Assembly (NCBI RefSeq): GCF_001712795.1
Contig: NZ_KV757602.1
Span: forward strand, 16,228-80,227
From: Nostoc sp. KVJ20
GTDB lineage: Bacteria > Cyanobacteriota > Cyanobacteriia > Cyanobacteriales > Nostocaceae
Direction of reading: 5' to 3'
DNA: 64,000 nt
A program made the translations under genes and the position numbers. This document shows, one piece after another, positions 7,094 through 17,030 of the stretch. The notes beneath the pieces are model-generated. The model searched no databases. It was given only the letters and a program-made list of their open reading frames with translations, and had not been told where the DNA came from. The first letter of the stretch is position 1, and each line of letters starts with the position of its first letter.

Positions 7094-9007
7094 ATGCAAA
7101 CACAAGACAGGGTAAAAGTCAACCAAATTGCAGAAGCGATCGCAGCTAGCCAAGAATATCTGCTTTCAATTCAAAATTCGGCAGGTTACTGGTGGGCAGA
7201 GTTGGAATCTAATGTCACCATCACTGCTGAAGTCGTCCTTTTACATAAGATTTGGGGAACAGACCAAGCCAGACCTTTGCACAAAGTTGAAGCATATCTG
7301 CGTCAAGAACAACGAGAGCATGGCGGCTGGGAACTTTTTTTTGGTGATGGCGGAGAACTTAGCACTTCCGTTGAAGCCTACATGGCACTGCGGCTGCTAG
7401 GTGTACCAGCAAGCGATCCGGCGATGATTCGGGCGAAAAGTTTTATTCTCCAACGCGGTGGAATCAGCAAAACTCGAATTTTTACCAAGTTGCACTTAGC
7501 CTTGATTGGCTGCTATAACTGGCGCGGTATTCCCTCGCTACCACCTTGGATAATGCTGTTGCCCGAAGCTTTCCCTGTTAATATCTACGAGATGTCTAGT
7601 TGGGCACGTTCCAGCACAGTACCATTACTGATTGTATGCGATCGCAAACCTGTTTTTCTCTCTGACTCAGCTATCAACCTAGATGAGCTATACGTTGAAG
7701 GTATTGATCGAGTCCGGTGGGAATTACCCCAAAGTGGCGACTGGACAGATTTATTCCTCACCCTTGATCAGGGATTCAAGTTGGCAGAAAGCCTGAATTT
7801 AGTACCCTTCCGTCAAGAAGGCATCAAAGCCGCCGAAAAATGGATTTTAGAGCGCCAAGAAGCTACAGGCGACTGGGGCGGCATTATTCCAGCGATGCTG
7901 AATTCAATGCTAGCTTTGCGGTGTCTGGATTATGACCGAAGTGATCCTATTGTGGAACGAGGTTTGCAAGCAATTGATAACTTTGCTATTGAAACAGAGG
8001 ATAGCTATCGAGTCCAGCCTTGTGTTTCACCCGTTTGGGATACAGCTTGGGCGATGCGTGCTTTGATAGAATCTGGCTTTGCACCAGATCATCCGGCTGT
8101 GGTAAAGGCTGGAGAATGGTTATTACAAAAACAAATTTTGGATTACGGAGATTGGGCTGTCAAAAATCGCCAGGGAAAACCAGGGGCTTGGGCTTTTGAG
8201 TTTGACAATCGCTTTTATCCTGATGTAGACGACTCGGCTGTAGTGGTGATGGCGCTACATTTAGCGAAACTCCCCAATGAAAAAATCAAGCAGGCTGCGA
8301 TCGCTCGTGCTTTAAACTGGATTGCATCTATGCAGTGTAAACCAGGCGGGTGGGCTGCTTTTGATTTGGACAACGATCAAGATTGGCTCAACTCTATTCC
8401 TTATGGCGACTTGAAAGCCATGATTGATCCAAACACCGCAGATGTTACGGCTAGAGTACTAGAAATGCTTGGTGCTTGTGATTTGTCAATTGATAGTGAT
8501 AGTTTAGAGCGATCGCTAACTTATCTTCTGCGCGAACAAGAAACTGAAGGCTGTTGGTTTGGTCGTTGGGGTGTAAATTATATCTACGGCACTAGTGGCG
8601 TTTTGTCAGCCTTAGCCTTAATTGATCCTCAAAGGCATAAACTCAGTATAGAACGGGGAGCAACTTGGTTACTTGGATGTCAAAACCCAGACGGTGGCTG
8701 GGGTGAAACTTGTCGTAGCTATGATGATCCCAGTCTCAAAGGCAAAGGAAATAGTACTGCATCTCAAACTGCTTGGGCCTTAATTGGGTTGATCGCAGCA
8801 GGTGAAGCTACTGGAAAATTAGCTCTTGAGGTGATTGAACGGGGAATTAGCTACCTGGTGGCAACTCAAAAGCCTGATGGTACTTGGTTTGAGGCGGACT
8901 TTACAGGTACCGGCTTCCCTTGCCATTTTTATCTCAAGTATCATCTGTATCAACAATACTTTCCTTTAATAGCTTTAGGTCGCTATCAAGCATTAACGAG
9001 GGAGTAG
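7094..9007 (+). CDS. shc: Squalene-hopene cyclase
   Basis: 637 residues from ATG 7094; a TTG immediately before it is less likely. It cyclises squalene to hopene/hopanol on the membrane face. The catalytic acid motif DVDD is at about residues 377-380, followed by SAVVVMALH. Multiple QW repeats are visible (QKPDGTW, QNPDGGWGE, QCKPGGWAAF), as is GKGNSTASQTAWAL near the C-terminus. Length matches the bacterial family. The stop codon and last residues (AGG GAG TAG) lie in a GGGAGTA heptad repeat that continues downstream, so the native C-terminus may have been trimmed or altered slightly. It is paired with hpnB. Confidence 0.96.
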   Translation: MQTQDRVKVNQIAEAIAASQEYLLSIQNSAGYWWAELESNVTITAEVVLLHKIWGTDQARPLHKVEAYLRQEQREHGGWELFFGDGGELSTSVEAYMALRLLGVPASDPAMIRAKSFILQRGGISKTRIFTKLHLALIGCYNWRGIPSLPPWIMLLPEAFPVNIYEMSSWARSSTVPLLIVCDRKPVFLSDSAINLDELYVEGIDRVRWELPQSGDWTDLFLTLDQGFKLAESLNLVPFRQEGIKAAEKWILERQEATGDWGGIIPAMLNSMLALRCLDYDRSDPIVERGLQAIDNFAIETEDSYRVQPCVSPVWDTAWAMRALIESGFAPDHPAVVKAGEWLLQKQILDYGDWAVKNRQGKPGAWAFEFDNRFYPDVDDSAVVVMALHLAKLPNEKIKQAAIARALNWIASMQCKPGGWAAFDLDNDQDWLNSIPYGDLKAMIDPNTADVTARVLEMLGACDLSIDSDSLERSLTYLLREQETEGCWFGRWGVNYIYGTSGVLSALALIDPQRHKLSIERGATWLLGCQNPDGGWGETCRSYDDPSLKGKGNSTASQTAWALIGLIAAGEATGKLALEVIERGISYLVATQKPDGTWFEADFTGTGFPCHFYLKYHLYQQYFPLIALGRYQALTRE

Positions 9008-9024
9008 GGAGTAGGGAGTAGGGA
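9001..9024 (+). repeat. GGGAGTA heptad repeat spanning the shc stop codon
   Basis: Three GGGAGTA units begin inside the last codons of shc, and the first supplies its TAG stop. The rest of the spacer to 9168 holds a palindromic GGGATGGAGTTTCCCGTCGC word related to that at 58490. Confidence 0.85.
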
Positions 9025-9168
9025 TGTGAGTATTTTCGAGTCGCGTCTGAATAATCGGCGTTTTTGCACCCCCACTAAATTGAAAAATGCCCAATGCCCA
9101 ATGCCCCAAGCGACGGGGCAACTATCCCTGCTCTACCCATAAGGGGATGGAGTTTCCCGTCGCTTTCA

Positions 9169-11166
9169 TTAAACTACAACGCGATCGCGTCCTTTTCTTT
9201 TTGCTTTATAGAGTGCTTCCTCGGCAGCATTAACCAAAGTAGCAGGCTCAGTTTCTATTGCCGGAATAACACTAGCCACCCCTAAACTCACAGTTAAAAC
9301 AGCAGCAGGTAAACCACCAATGCTAGGATACTCACACTTAATCCCCAAAGCTTTTACTTGATCTCGAATATGTTCGGCAATGTCCATTGCAACAGTAATC
9401 TCTACTTGAGCAAGAATGGCGAATTCTTCACCACCGTAACGAGCCACTAATACTCTACTGCTTTCTTCTCTAAAATCTCCTCTCTGGGAAATCACAAAAG
9501 CACTAGCAGTAGAAGAAATCATGCTCTTACTGTATGAAAAACTACTATTATTTGGTGAGTGTTTGATGCAGTTACAGATAGTATTAGCGATTTGCCGTAA
9601 GCACTCATCTCCTGCCGAATTACCGTAAGTTTTATTATAAATTTTAAAATAGTCAATATCGCACAAAATCAGTGATATGGGAGTGCTTTGACGAGCGGAT
9701 CTTTGCCACTCAATTTGTAGGTAGGTTTGAAAGTAGCGACGATTAACTAATTGAGTTAGTTCATCTAAGCTAGAGAGGACAAGCAACTGTTGATTTTCTT
9801 GTTTCAACCGTTCAATATGACTATTGTTGAAATGCTCACTTTTTTTCAGATATTGTCGGAAATATAAACGATATAATTCACACGCAGGAGTACTGCAATC
9901 GCCTTCTAAATTAATTAACCCTATACTCTGTAATTTATATGCCAATGCTGGCTCTAATTTCACATTACTTGTAGTATTAATCACTTCATAAAAAGCATTT
10001 CCCAATTCTGGCTCATCTCGTAGTGCTAACACATACTGCTTTAAATACTCGTGATAAATTCCGGCTTCTGTGGTTGCTTGTTGCAATAGCTGTCCTAAAT
10101 CCCGTTGTAATCCACCTTTACCCACAAAGTGATATAATGCCAATCGCACTAAATAAGGATTTCCTGCCACCATTGCCATCAAACTGTCGGCATCTTTACC
10201 ATCTCTCCAATCCAAGCCGTGACGTTGAGCTAAATCCTGCACCTGCTCTTTCGTAAAGGGAGGTAAGTTAATTGTTAAACCAACATTAAACGGTGATTGA
10301 GTCAGTTTTATGGGAATCAGAATTTCCGCTGAATAAACCAGAACCAGACGCAGCTTTTGCCAAATTTCTACCCTTTTGGCTTGTTCATGCCACGATCGCA
10401 CTAATGGTAGCAATTCTCCAGCAATTTCCTGATACTCAAACACCCAATCCACTTCATTTAATACCAAAACAAGGGGACTTGAGAGTGCAGGCAGTAAATA
10501 TTGTTGGAAATAGATAGAGCAGCTGACTTTGCTACCCATATCTTCATGCCAATAATCATTGAGTTTTGGTTCTAGCTGTAACTCCCGACTGACGTTTGCA
10601 CATAACCAGCGCAAAAATTTATCCAAACTGGCAAAAACTGCTTTATCTGCTTGTTGAAAGTCCAAAGTTACGGTGTGAAAGCCTTGTTTCTTAGCGTGTG
10701 CAAGTAACCGGAGAGTCAGAGAGCTTTTCCCCATCTTCTTGGGTGCTTTGATGCAAATGACACTCCCAGCTTCAGCCATTTCTGCGTAAGCAACTTCTTC
10801 AATTGGCGGGCGAGAGATGTAAAATCTGGAATTAAGGGATACTGGCCCACTAGGAAATTCTAAGGATATCGCCGTAGCTGCTCGGTTGAATTCTTTAACT
10901 AACTGCTGATGCGCTTTGCTAAGACGATGATTTTCTAGAGTCTGGCGGAAATTGGACTTATTTATCGGTTCTTTGCAAAAACAGCTTAATAATTGCCATA
11001 AATGAGCAGCAACTTTCTTGACCCGTTCTTCGCCGTAGTCAGCTTCACACGCTATATTGGCATAGGTTTTTCCTTCCCACGAAGAACGCAATATCAACTC
11101 TTGGAGTGTCGTTAAACCGTTTGCTTGACTGGCTTTTAGTAGCAATACTATTTCATCTATAGTCAT
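9169..11166 (-). CDS. AAA-like ATPase fused to a C-terminal GGDEF diguanylate cyclase
   Basis: 665 residues. Residues 1-80 look like the small helix-turn-helix domain found at the N-terminus of cyanobacterial vWA-MoxR-associated/AAA-like proteins. An ATPase follows with a P-loop at 141-149 (APKKMGKSS) and LVLVLNEVDWVF as Walker B. The last 190 residues are a GGDEF domain with intact GGEEF (578-582). The inhibitory RxxD site five residues upstream is missing (SSRVLVARYGGEEF), and about 30 extra residues precede it. Inference: it makes cyclic-di-GMP under control of an NTPase sensor, without product inhibition at that site. No operon partner. Confidence 0.85.
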   Translation of the reverse strand: MTIDEIVLLLKASQANGLTTLQELILRSSWEGKTYANIACEADYGEERVKKVAAHLWQLLSCFCKEPINKSNFRQTLENHRLSKAHQQLVKEFNRAATAISLEFPSGPVSLNSRFYISRPPIEEVAYAEMAEAGSVICIKAPKKMGKSSLTLRLLAHAKKQGFHTVTLDFQQADKAVFASLDKFLRWLCANVSRELQLEPKLNDYWHEDMGSKVSCSIYFQQYLLPALSSPLVLVLNEVDWVFEYQEIAGELLPLVRSWHEQAKRVEIWQKLRLVLVYSAEILIPIKLTQSPFNVGLTINLPPFTKEQVQDLAQRHGLDWRDGKDADSLMAMVAGNPYLVRLALYHFVGKGGLQRDLGQLLQQATTEAGIYHEYLKQYVLALRDEPELGNAFYEVINTTSNVKLEPALAYKLQSIGLINLEGDCSTPACELYRLYFRQYLKKSEHFNNSHIERLKQENQQLLVLSSLDELTQLVNRRYFQTYLQIEWQRSARQSTPISLILCDIDYFKIYNKTYGNSAGDECLRQIANTICNCIKHSPNNSSFSYSKSMISSTASAFVISQRGDFREESSRVLVARYGGEEFAILAQVEITVAMDIAEHIRDQVKALGIKCEYPSIGGLPAAVLTVSLGVASVIPAIETEPATLVNAAEEALYKAKRKGRDRVVV

Positions 11167-11655
11167 TACTCATTAACTCTAATTCAGCATGACATTTTCT
11201 CACACCATTAAACTTTGCAACTCAATGCACCCTGCTTTGTATAGAGAGCAGCCAGTCTTGGTCAAAAAAGCTACAGATAAGCCCTGACAATTTTTTGTAT
11301 CCTCAAAAATTTGACGTGACTTAATCATAGAATTTTTTTTACAAAAATTTCCGAGTTTTTAGGTAATTTTATGTGATTTGAACTACTTTTTTTCGACATA
11401 TCTTAGAATGTAGATGCACACAATGTAGCTATTTTTTTCTAAAAAATTACCATTGCGATCGCAACACAGGTTACATTCGTCTGTTTACCTTTTTCTAAAT
11501 TCCATCCCAGTTGATGATATGGGCTGATATATCTCTGAACCTAAGTTACAGCCCAATAAAACCAAGTAGACGATTTGTCCATAACTGGATCGTCAGGGTG
11601 CTAAGACAGCGTAGAGAGAGAGCTACAGGATATCTTCCTCATCGTACCAGCAGCT
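11167..11655. other. Gene-free spacer (489 bp) between divergent genes
   Basis: AT-rich sequence upstream of both the AAA-GGDEF gene and the histidine-kinase homologue. It must contain both promoters. One HIP1-like site lies near 11457. No ORF, repeat family or RNA gene was recognised. Confidence 0.5.
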
Positions 11656-13206
11656 ATGCATATCGAAGAACCCACTACCCATGAACCGGAAGTTCCATTT
11701 TCAGTACAAGATTCCCCAAGTTTGCCAGAACCAGAAGACTTATCTCAAGAAAATTTAGATGCTTGTCAATACTCACAAGCCGCCTTACAAATGGCATTAA
11801 TCGCCAGTGGCTTGGGGTTGTGGGATTGGAATCTCATAACTGACAAAACCTATTATGATCCTCAGTGGAAGCACATTCTGGGATATGAAGTAGACGAAAT
11901 CGACAATGATTATAAATCCTTTGAGCAACTTGCACATCCACAAGATTTACCCAGAATTCGCCAGGTATTGGACGATTATCTCCAAGGATGCACACCAGTG
12001 TTTGAAGTCGAATTGAGAATGTTGACCAAATCGGGAGAGTGGAAGTGGATTCTGACTTGTGGCAAAGTATTTCAGTGGGATAAATTCGGGAAACCAGTGC
12101 GGATGGCGGGGACGCACAAGGATATTACTCAGGATAAGGCGATGTCTACGACGGGCTGCGCCTACGCTACTCAACAATACCAACAATTTGAACAACTCCA
12201 AAGAGAAATTGCCCAACGCCAATCTACCGAAGACCAAATTCGGGAAAAATCACAGCAGCTAGAAATTACCGTCGATGAACTCAAATATACCCAAAAGCAG
12301 TTATTGCAAAACCAGAAAATGGCTAATCTCGGCCAACTGGTGGCGGATATGGCTAACGAAATTAACAACCCGGTTAGCTTTATCTACGGCAATCTCCATC
12401 CCGCCAGTCAATACGCTGAAGACTTAATCAGAATCATAGAACTTTACCAACATCACTATCCCACACCCAGCCCAGTCATTGCCTTACATCTGCAACGTCT
12501 CGACCTTAGTTTTGTGAAAACAGACTTTTTAAAATTGTTGTGGTCAATGCGAGCCGGCTCTGAGCGCGTCAAAGAAATCGTTTTCGCCTTGCAGAATTTT
12601 TCAAGCTCCGACGCAGGTAAAATGAAAAAGGTTGACCTGCATAAAGGACTTGATAGTGTTCTGAGAATTTTGCAGCATCGTCTGAAAGAAAAATCTGATC
12701 GAGCCGGGATTGAAGTAATTAAAACCTTTGGTGAATTACCCTTAATCGAATGTTATCCTGGTGAATTAAATCAGGTATTTATGAATATCTTAACTAATGC
12801 TATTGATGCCTTAGAAGAGAGGATGAAACATGATTATTCTTTTAGTCCCAAAATTTTGATTAATACAGAAGTTGTTAGCAGTCATTTATCATTGGTCAAT
12901 AGTAATGAACCTTGGACAAATGATAAACAACTAGGGAAAAAATACAAAGTTATAATTCGCATTTCTGACAATGGCAAAGGTATACTTCCCCATATCCAGA
13001 GACATATATTTGAACCATTTTTTACGACCAAACCAGTAGGGAAAGGTCAAGGATTAGGATTATCAATTAGTCGGCAAATTATAGTTGAAAAACATCAAGG
13101 TAAACTGAAGTGTAATTCTCAATTAGGTCAAGGTACAGAGTTGGTGATTGAAATGAATACAACAGCAAGACACTATGCCGCTATGAGAAAACACGCCAGC
13201 TTTTAG
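11656..13206 (+). CDS. PAS histidine-kinase homologue lacking the phospho-acceptor histidine
   Basis: 516 residues, soluble. A PAS_3/PAC domain (about 45-160) precedes a coiled coil (175-222), a HisKA-like region and a HATPase_c domain. The H-box reads VADMANEINNPV: position 234, where close relatives have His (AHEINNPV), is Asn (AAC, 12355-12357). N box (NILTNAIDALEE), G1 (DNGKGI, 438-443), F box (FEPFFTTK) and G2 (GKGQGLGLS) are intact. It could bind ATP but not autophosphorylate normally, so it may be a pseudokinase or phosphatase/scaffold. Residues 162-172 (AMSTTGCAYAT) come from an in-frame short palindromic repeat. No response regulator is adjacent. Confidence 0.88.
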   Translation: MHIEEPTTHEPEVPFSVQDSPSLPEPEDLSQENLDACQYSQAALQMALIASGLGLWDWNLITDKTYYDPQWKHILGYEVDEIDNDYKSFEQLAHPQDLPRIRQVLDDYLQGCTPVFEVELRMLTKSGEWKWILTCGKVFQWDKFGKPVRMAGTHKDITQDKAMSTTGCAYATQQYQQFEQLQREIAQRQSTEDQIREKSQQLEITVDELKYTQKQLLQNQKMANLGQLVADMANEINNPVSFIYGNLHPASQYAEDLIRIIELYQHHYPTPSPVIALHLQRLDLSFVKTDFLKLLWSMRAGSERVKEIVFALQNFSSSDAGKMKKVDLHKGLDSVLRILQHRLKEKSDRAGIEVIKTFGELPLIECYPGELNQVFMNILTNAIDALEERMKHDYSFSPKILINTEVVSSHLSLVNSNEPWTNDKQLGKKYKVIIRISDNGKGILPHIQRHIFEPFFTTKPVGKGQGLGLSISRQIIVEKHQGKLKCNSQLGQGTELVIEMNTTARHYAAMRKHASF

Positions 13207-13343
13207 GTAATATTTATAGCCGTAGCCACATAGGTTAGGACATTTTGAAAACTCCAAGGCTAGGAATAGTAATACTTTTACCTCCTGCCTCCAGCAAGAA
13301 CAAGAAATCCATAAAAACAAGTGTTGCCAACAGCATCGGTTGT

Positions 13344-14969
13344 TTATTTTACCCCATTACCATGATGCGCCAAGGCTGCCATTCCATATTCTGAAGCACG
13401 TAACTCCTGATCAGAGATTTCTGGCTCCTTGGTATAGACCGAACTCAGTAAGATATTCAGAACTCCACTTTCTTCAGCTTGACTAACAGCGCGATGTGTA
13501 ATCAATTCACCTACATTCAGAATCACGTTGTCTTCTGGGTCAAGAATGACACGGGTAACTGGACGACCCAGAGCTTGTTCAATCCGTTGCTTCTTCATTG
13601 CCCGTGTGCCGCGTCCTTGTAAGTTTTCTGCCTTCACTTTCAAGGCTTGCCAAAAAGTGTTGAGATTCTCTTGAGCAATACTTGCCCCATCGCGCAGTTG
13701 AACTTTGTTTTCTAACCATCTGTCACTTGCGGTAGAACCGACTGCGGTTGCCAGAGTTAGACCGACAGCGTTCAGCAATTCTGCTTCTTTACCGTAAGTC
13801 TGGGCCCGATCCAGAAGAGATTCCGTCACAATTTGCCCAGATGCCGCAATAATTAAGCCATCGTTAGCACGCACTGTTTGTACGACTCTACGCCCTTTTG
13901 CCTGCTGGATCGCCACATGTCCTACCAGCGAATCAACCGAGTGACGCAGATTAGCGGCGCTACTGTGAGTTAGGCTCCCAATTCGATTGCTAGTAGATTC
14001 TGTTGCTGCTTGCAAATTGCGACTGATATTGACAGTCAGGCTACCACCCGTAGCTCGATAAAGTTCATCAAGGATACCCATGCGATCGGCTGCTTCTGCA
14101 TCGACTAGCGTCACTTCCTGCCCTTGTAGTAGCAGTACATTGCCGTCTGGAGTCAGCACATCCCGCTCAACATGCTTGCCAATCACATATACCTTTTGCT
14201 CGGCAGGATCAACCAAATTGTTTGTTAGGGAAGCAGTTGCATCTCGATTGAGGTCTTGCAGTTTGCTGCTAGTAGCATCAGTTACAGCTTGCAATTGCTC
14301 ACCTGCATTCTGACTTGCTTCCTGTAGCACACGGTTCATACTCTCTACTGAGCTTTGCATCTGCTCATTCACGGTTTGAGATGCTGTTTGCAATCTGCGA
14401 TTGGTAGTCTCAGCCGATTCTTGTAATCTATCTCCAGTTGCCTGAACAACTCCTCGGATACCACCCACCTGTTCTTCCATCATTTGAGAGGTTTCTGGAG
14501 GTACAAAGGCAACATCATAACCAATTTTCAGGGCTTCACGAGCAGGAACGAACGATCGCCCTGAATAAGCATCGGCAAATACACCGCCAGAAACTTCGTA
14601 TCCTTCCACCAGTCCACTATGCTCATCGAAGAACAAATCGACCAATCCACCGAGGTCAAGTCCCTCAGTAGTCAGAATTCTCTTTTTTCTCAACACGATA
14701 TTTTGGTGCAGAATCTCTTTAATTGCAGGGACACGATGTGCTTTAACAACAGATTCTTTCGAGTTAACTACGATCGCATCCAACCCAATCGCTTGCACTT
14801 CTTCCAAAGGAATCACTTTTGCGTCTCGAAACAGTCCTTTTTCTGCAACGAGAAAACCCAAAAGTTGATTGCGTTTCTGGTCAAAAATTAAATCTATAAT
14901 TCGGACAACTTTCTCGCCTGTGTCGTAGGTGACGACAACTTTATCTATAACATCACTACCTTTACGCAT
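13344..14969 (-). CDS. PRC-barrel domain protein with long helical tail
   Basis: 541 residues, no signal peptide. The N-terminal 175 residues contain PRC-barrel-like repeats ([51 protein letters not shown]), a fold known from photosynthetic reaction centre H subunits and RimM. The rest is largely Gln/Ser/Thr-rich helix with repeated [17 protein letters not shown] segments, then further short barrel-like strands ([37 protein letters not shown]). The gene directly follows a 70-residue membrane protein (TAAATG junction), so the two are co-translated. Function unknown; a stress or envelope role is a guess. Confidence 0.75.
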   Translation of the reverse strand: MRKGSDVIDKVVVTYDTGEKVVRIIDLIFDQKRNQLLGFLVAEKGLFRDAKVIPLEEVQAIGLDAIVVNSKESVVKAHRVPAIKEILHQNIVLRKKRILTTEGLDLGGLVDLFFDEHSGLVEGYEVSGGVFADAYSGRSFVPAREALKIGYDVAFVPPETSQMMEEQVGGIRGVVQATGDRLQESAETTNRRLQTASQTVNEQMQSSVESMNRVLQEASQNAGEQLQAVTDATSSKLQDLNRDATASLTNNLVDPAEQKVYVIGKHVERDVLTPDGNVLLLQGQEVTLVDAEAADRMGILDELYRATGGSLTVNISRNLQAATESTSNRIGSLTHSSAANLRHSVDSLVGHVAIQQAKGRRVVQTVRANDGLIIAASGQIVTESLLDRAQTYGKEAELLNAVGLTLATAVGSTASDRWLENKVQLRDGASIAQENLNTFWQALKVKAENLQGRGTRAMKKQRIEQALGRPVTRVILDPEDNVILNVGELITHRAVSQAEESGVLNILLSSVYTKEPEISDQELRASEYGMAALAHHGNGVK

Positions 14970-15182
14970 TTATCTATCCCTCCTATATTGATTTTCTTGT
15001 TCAATTACTTGTTGGTTAGTTGCTTGACCTTTAAGCTGAAAATATCGTCCCTCTCTACCAAAACCGGGAACGATATCAATCATGCCAAAGTATTCGAGTA
15101 ATACCCCAAATATGGCAACAATGATGATTAAAACAGTTATATTTGCTCCAGAATTAGAGCGTTTTCCTATGAGTCTAGGCAT
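14970..15182 (-). CDS. Small membrane protein co-transcribed with the PRC-barrel gene
   Basis: 70 residues with one transmembrane helix (about 14-34, ITVLIIIVAIFGVLLEYFGMIDIV), a basic N-terminus and a Gln-rich polar tail. Its stop TAA abuts the ATG of the PRC-barrel gene, and its last codons (AGG AGG) form that gene's ribosome-binding site, strong evidence for coupled translation. It may anchor or assist the PRC-barrel protein. Family not recognised. Confidence 0.75.
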   Translation of the reverse strand: MPRLIGKRSNSGANITVLIIIVAIFGVLLEYFGMIDIVPGFGREGRYFQLKGQATNQQVIEQENQYRRDR

Positions 15183-15380
15183 TGTATTTCATTATTTATT
15201 GTTGTTTTTTATTGTTGTAAACATTGCTGTAAATGTTATACAAGAAATTTATATCATTAAATTTAGTTAATGTGTTTATTTATTGGTATATACCTTACTT
15301 TAGATACTCTTTTGTAATCAAAAGATCCAAACGACATCTTTCCAAAGATAGATTTTTGAGTTAGTTCTTATCAATCTCTT

Positions 15381-15518
15381 ATATAGGACTCATATTTGAT
15401 TTCTGACAAAACTCAGTACAACTAAGAAGCCTTATTGACTGTAGCAAGATTGCCTATTGCCTATTGCCTATTGCCTGCCTACGCAAATTAGTTCAGAAAT
15501 CAAAGCGGATTCCTATAT
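15381..15518. mobile_element. MITE-like element, family B
   Basis: Imperfect terminal inverted repeats of about 27 bp: ATATAGGACTCATATTTGAT... at 15381-15407 and the complement of ATATAGGAATCCGCTTTGAT... at 15491-15518. TCTT flanks both sides (15377-15380, 15519-15522). The inside carries four TATTGCC heptads (about 15452-15478). No ORF. The rest of the 483-base spacer (15183-15665) shows nothing else. A one-ended relative of the left end occurs near 39698. Confidence 0.65.
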
Positions 15519-15665
15519 TCTTGGAAAGAAATATTTTTGTTAGCCTCAATAGCATTGAATAACTGAAAAGATAATGTCATTTTTCCATTGGGGATTCGTT
15601 TCGTCGAGTTATACTGAGCGCATCTCAAAGTTAGGGTTAGGGTAGTACAAACAGCAGAGTAAGTA

Positions 15666-16175
15666 ATGTTTACGTTTCACCTAATTAATGAGAGTAATGC
15701 ACGCGCTATCTTAAGTTGGCGATATGAGCCACCCTATGATTTATATAACTACTCAGAGCCAGAAGCTAATCTACTACAACATATTCTGCACCCCCAGAAC
15801 ACCTTTTACAGTATTCTGGATGAGAATAGCGAGTTAGTAGCTTACTGTTCTTTTGGACAAGATGGACAGGTCACTGGTGGTGATTACAATGAGCAGGCGT
15901 TGGATATTGGTATGGGGATTCGCCCTGACTTGACCGGACGAGGAAAGGGTGCTGAGTATGCCAAAGCCGTATTGGAATTTGCCAAAAGTTTATTTCAGCC
16001 AAAAGCTTTTCGGGTAACGATCGCAGCATTCAACAAGCGTGCGATCAGGGTATGGCAGAAATTGAAATTCGAGCATCAGCAGTCATTTGAGCGACGAAGT
16101 GATGGAATGCAATTTATCGTGTTATTACGATCAGACTGCTGTAAGACATCGCCCAATTGGGAAAATTTAGCTTAG
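15666..16175 (+). CDS. GNAT family N-acetyltransferase
   Basis: 169 residues. Acetyl-CoA binding motif A is visible as GIRPDLTGRGKGAEYAKAVLEFA, and the C-terminal motif B region as FNKRAIRVWQKLKFEHQQSFER, typical of the RimJ/GNAT fold. The N-terminal part (RYEPPYDLYNYSEPE) recalls small-molecule-acetylating GNATs in cyanobacteria. Substrate cannot be told. ATG 15666 is the only start before the conserved part. It stands alone; a GGDEF relic on the other strand begins just after its stop. Confidence 0.85.
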   Translation: MFTFHLINESNARAILSWRYEPPYDLYNYSEPEANLLQHILHPQNTFYSILDENSELVAYCSFGQDGQVTGGDYNEQALDIGMGIRPDLTGRGKGAEYAKAVLEFAKSLFQPKAFRVTIAAFNKRAIRVWQKLKFEHQQSFERRSDGMQFIVLLRSDCCKTSPNWENLA

Positions 16176-16176
16176 A

Positions 16177-16245
16177 ACAACCCTAGTCATACCTAAACTG
16201 ACAGTTAAAACAGCAGATGGTAGAGCATCAATGTCAGAATACTGG
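16177..16245 (-). pseudogene. Relic of a GGDEF-domain C-terminus
   Basis: Translated on the minus strand this stretch reads DIDALPSAVLTVSLGMTRVV, clearly akin to the GGDEF segment GGLPAAVLTVSLGVASVI of the gene at 9169-11166. Only about 22 codons remain, with no start or stop context. It is a gene fragment left by deletion or partial duplication. Confidence 0.65.
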
Positions 16246-16343
16246 ATCTAATGATGGGAAAATAAAGGTAAGTTAACCATCCTCAAACTGGCTAGGCTAT
16301 TTAACCAAGACAGGTAAACAGCGAATTTTATCAATCAAAATTT

Positions 16344-16940
16344 ATGAATTCGACCATTCCTTCTCAAACTCGAAAGCCACCTACCCAAGCAATAGGAGCC
16401 AAAATTTTCCACTGGTGTAACATCATTAGTCTGTTTATCATGCTCACCAGTGGACTACAAATTTACAACGCCAACCCTGTTTTTGGTGGACGTGCAGGTT
16501 TGCACATTCCTCCGATATTTACTTTAGGAGGTTGGCTTGCAGGAGGTAGACACTGGCATTTTGCAGCAATGTGGCTATTCTCCCTAAATCTCTTATGGTA
16601 TGGAATTTACATTTTAATTACCCGGCGTTGGCGACATCGGTTTGTCGGTGTCAATGACTTCAAAGCATTACAAAAAAGTCAAAATTCTAAGCGTCTAATT
16701 TATGCTTGGCATCGGATTGCATATACAGCAATTATTCCTATTTTGTTGCTGGCATTATTTACAGGAATAGGAATGTATAAACCTGCTCAGTTTCCCTGGA
16801 TAGTGGATTTTTTTGGCAATTGGCAAGCATTGCGAATCGTTCACTTTGCCTCAGTGCCGCTGGTTATCTTATTTGCAGTGATTCACTCTCGATTAGGGCA
16901 GAAAGCTGGAGGCGCTCAACTAACAGAATCAATGTTTTAG
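16344..16940 (+). CDS. Membrane cytochrome b (b561/Ni-Fe hydrogenase cyt b-like)
   Basis: 198 residues with four hydrophobic helices. Candidate haem ligands are His near the N-terminus (AKIFHWCNIISLF), His in GRHWHFAAMWLF, and His in AWHRIAYTAIIP and RIVHFASVPLVILFAVIHSRLG, the arrangement of the Ni_hydr_CYTB/cytochrome b561 family. Such proteins usually pass electrons to or from a molybdopterin oxidoreductase or hydrogenase encoded alongside. No such partner is present here, so its redox partner is unknown. Start ATG 16344. Confidence 0.82.
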   Translation: MNSTIPSQTRKPPTQAIGAKIFHWCNIISLFIMLTSGLQIYNANPVFGGRAGLHIPPIFTLGGWLAGGRHWHFAAMWLFSLNLLWYGIYILITRRWRHRFVGVNDFKALQKSQNSKRLIYAWHRIAYTAIIPILLLALFTGIGMYKPAQFPWIVDFFGNWQALRIVHFASVPLVILFAVIHSRLGQKAGGAQLTESMF

Positions 16941-17030
16941 TAAAAAAAACTCTGGTCATGGAGATAGATAAACGCGGGTACTAATAACCAATGACAAATG
17001 ACAAATAACAAATGACTCTTTTTAAAAAAT

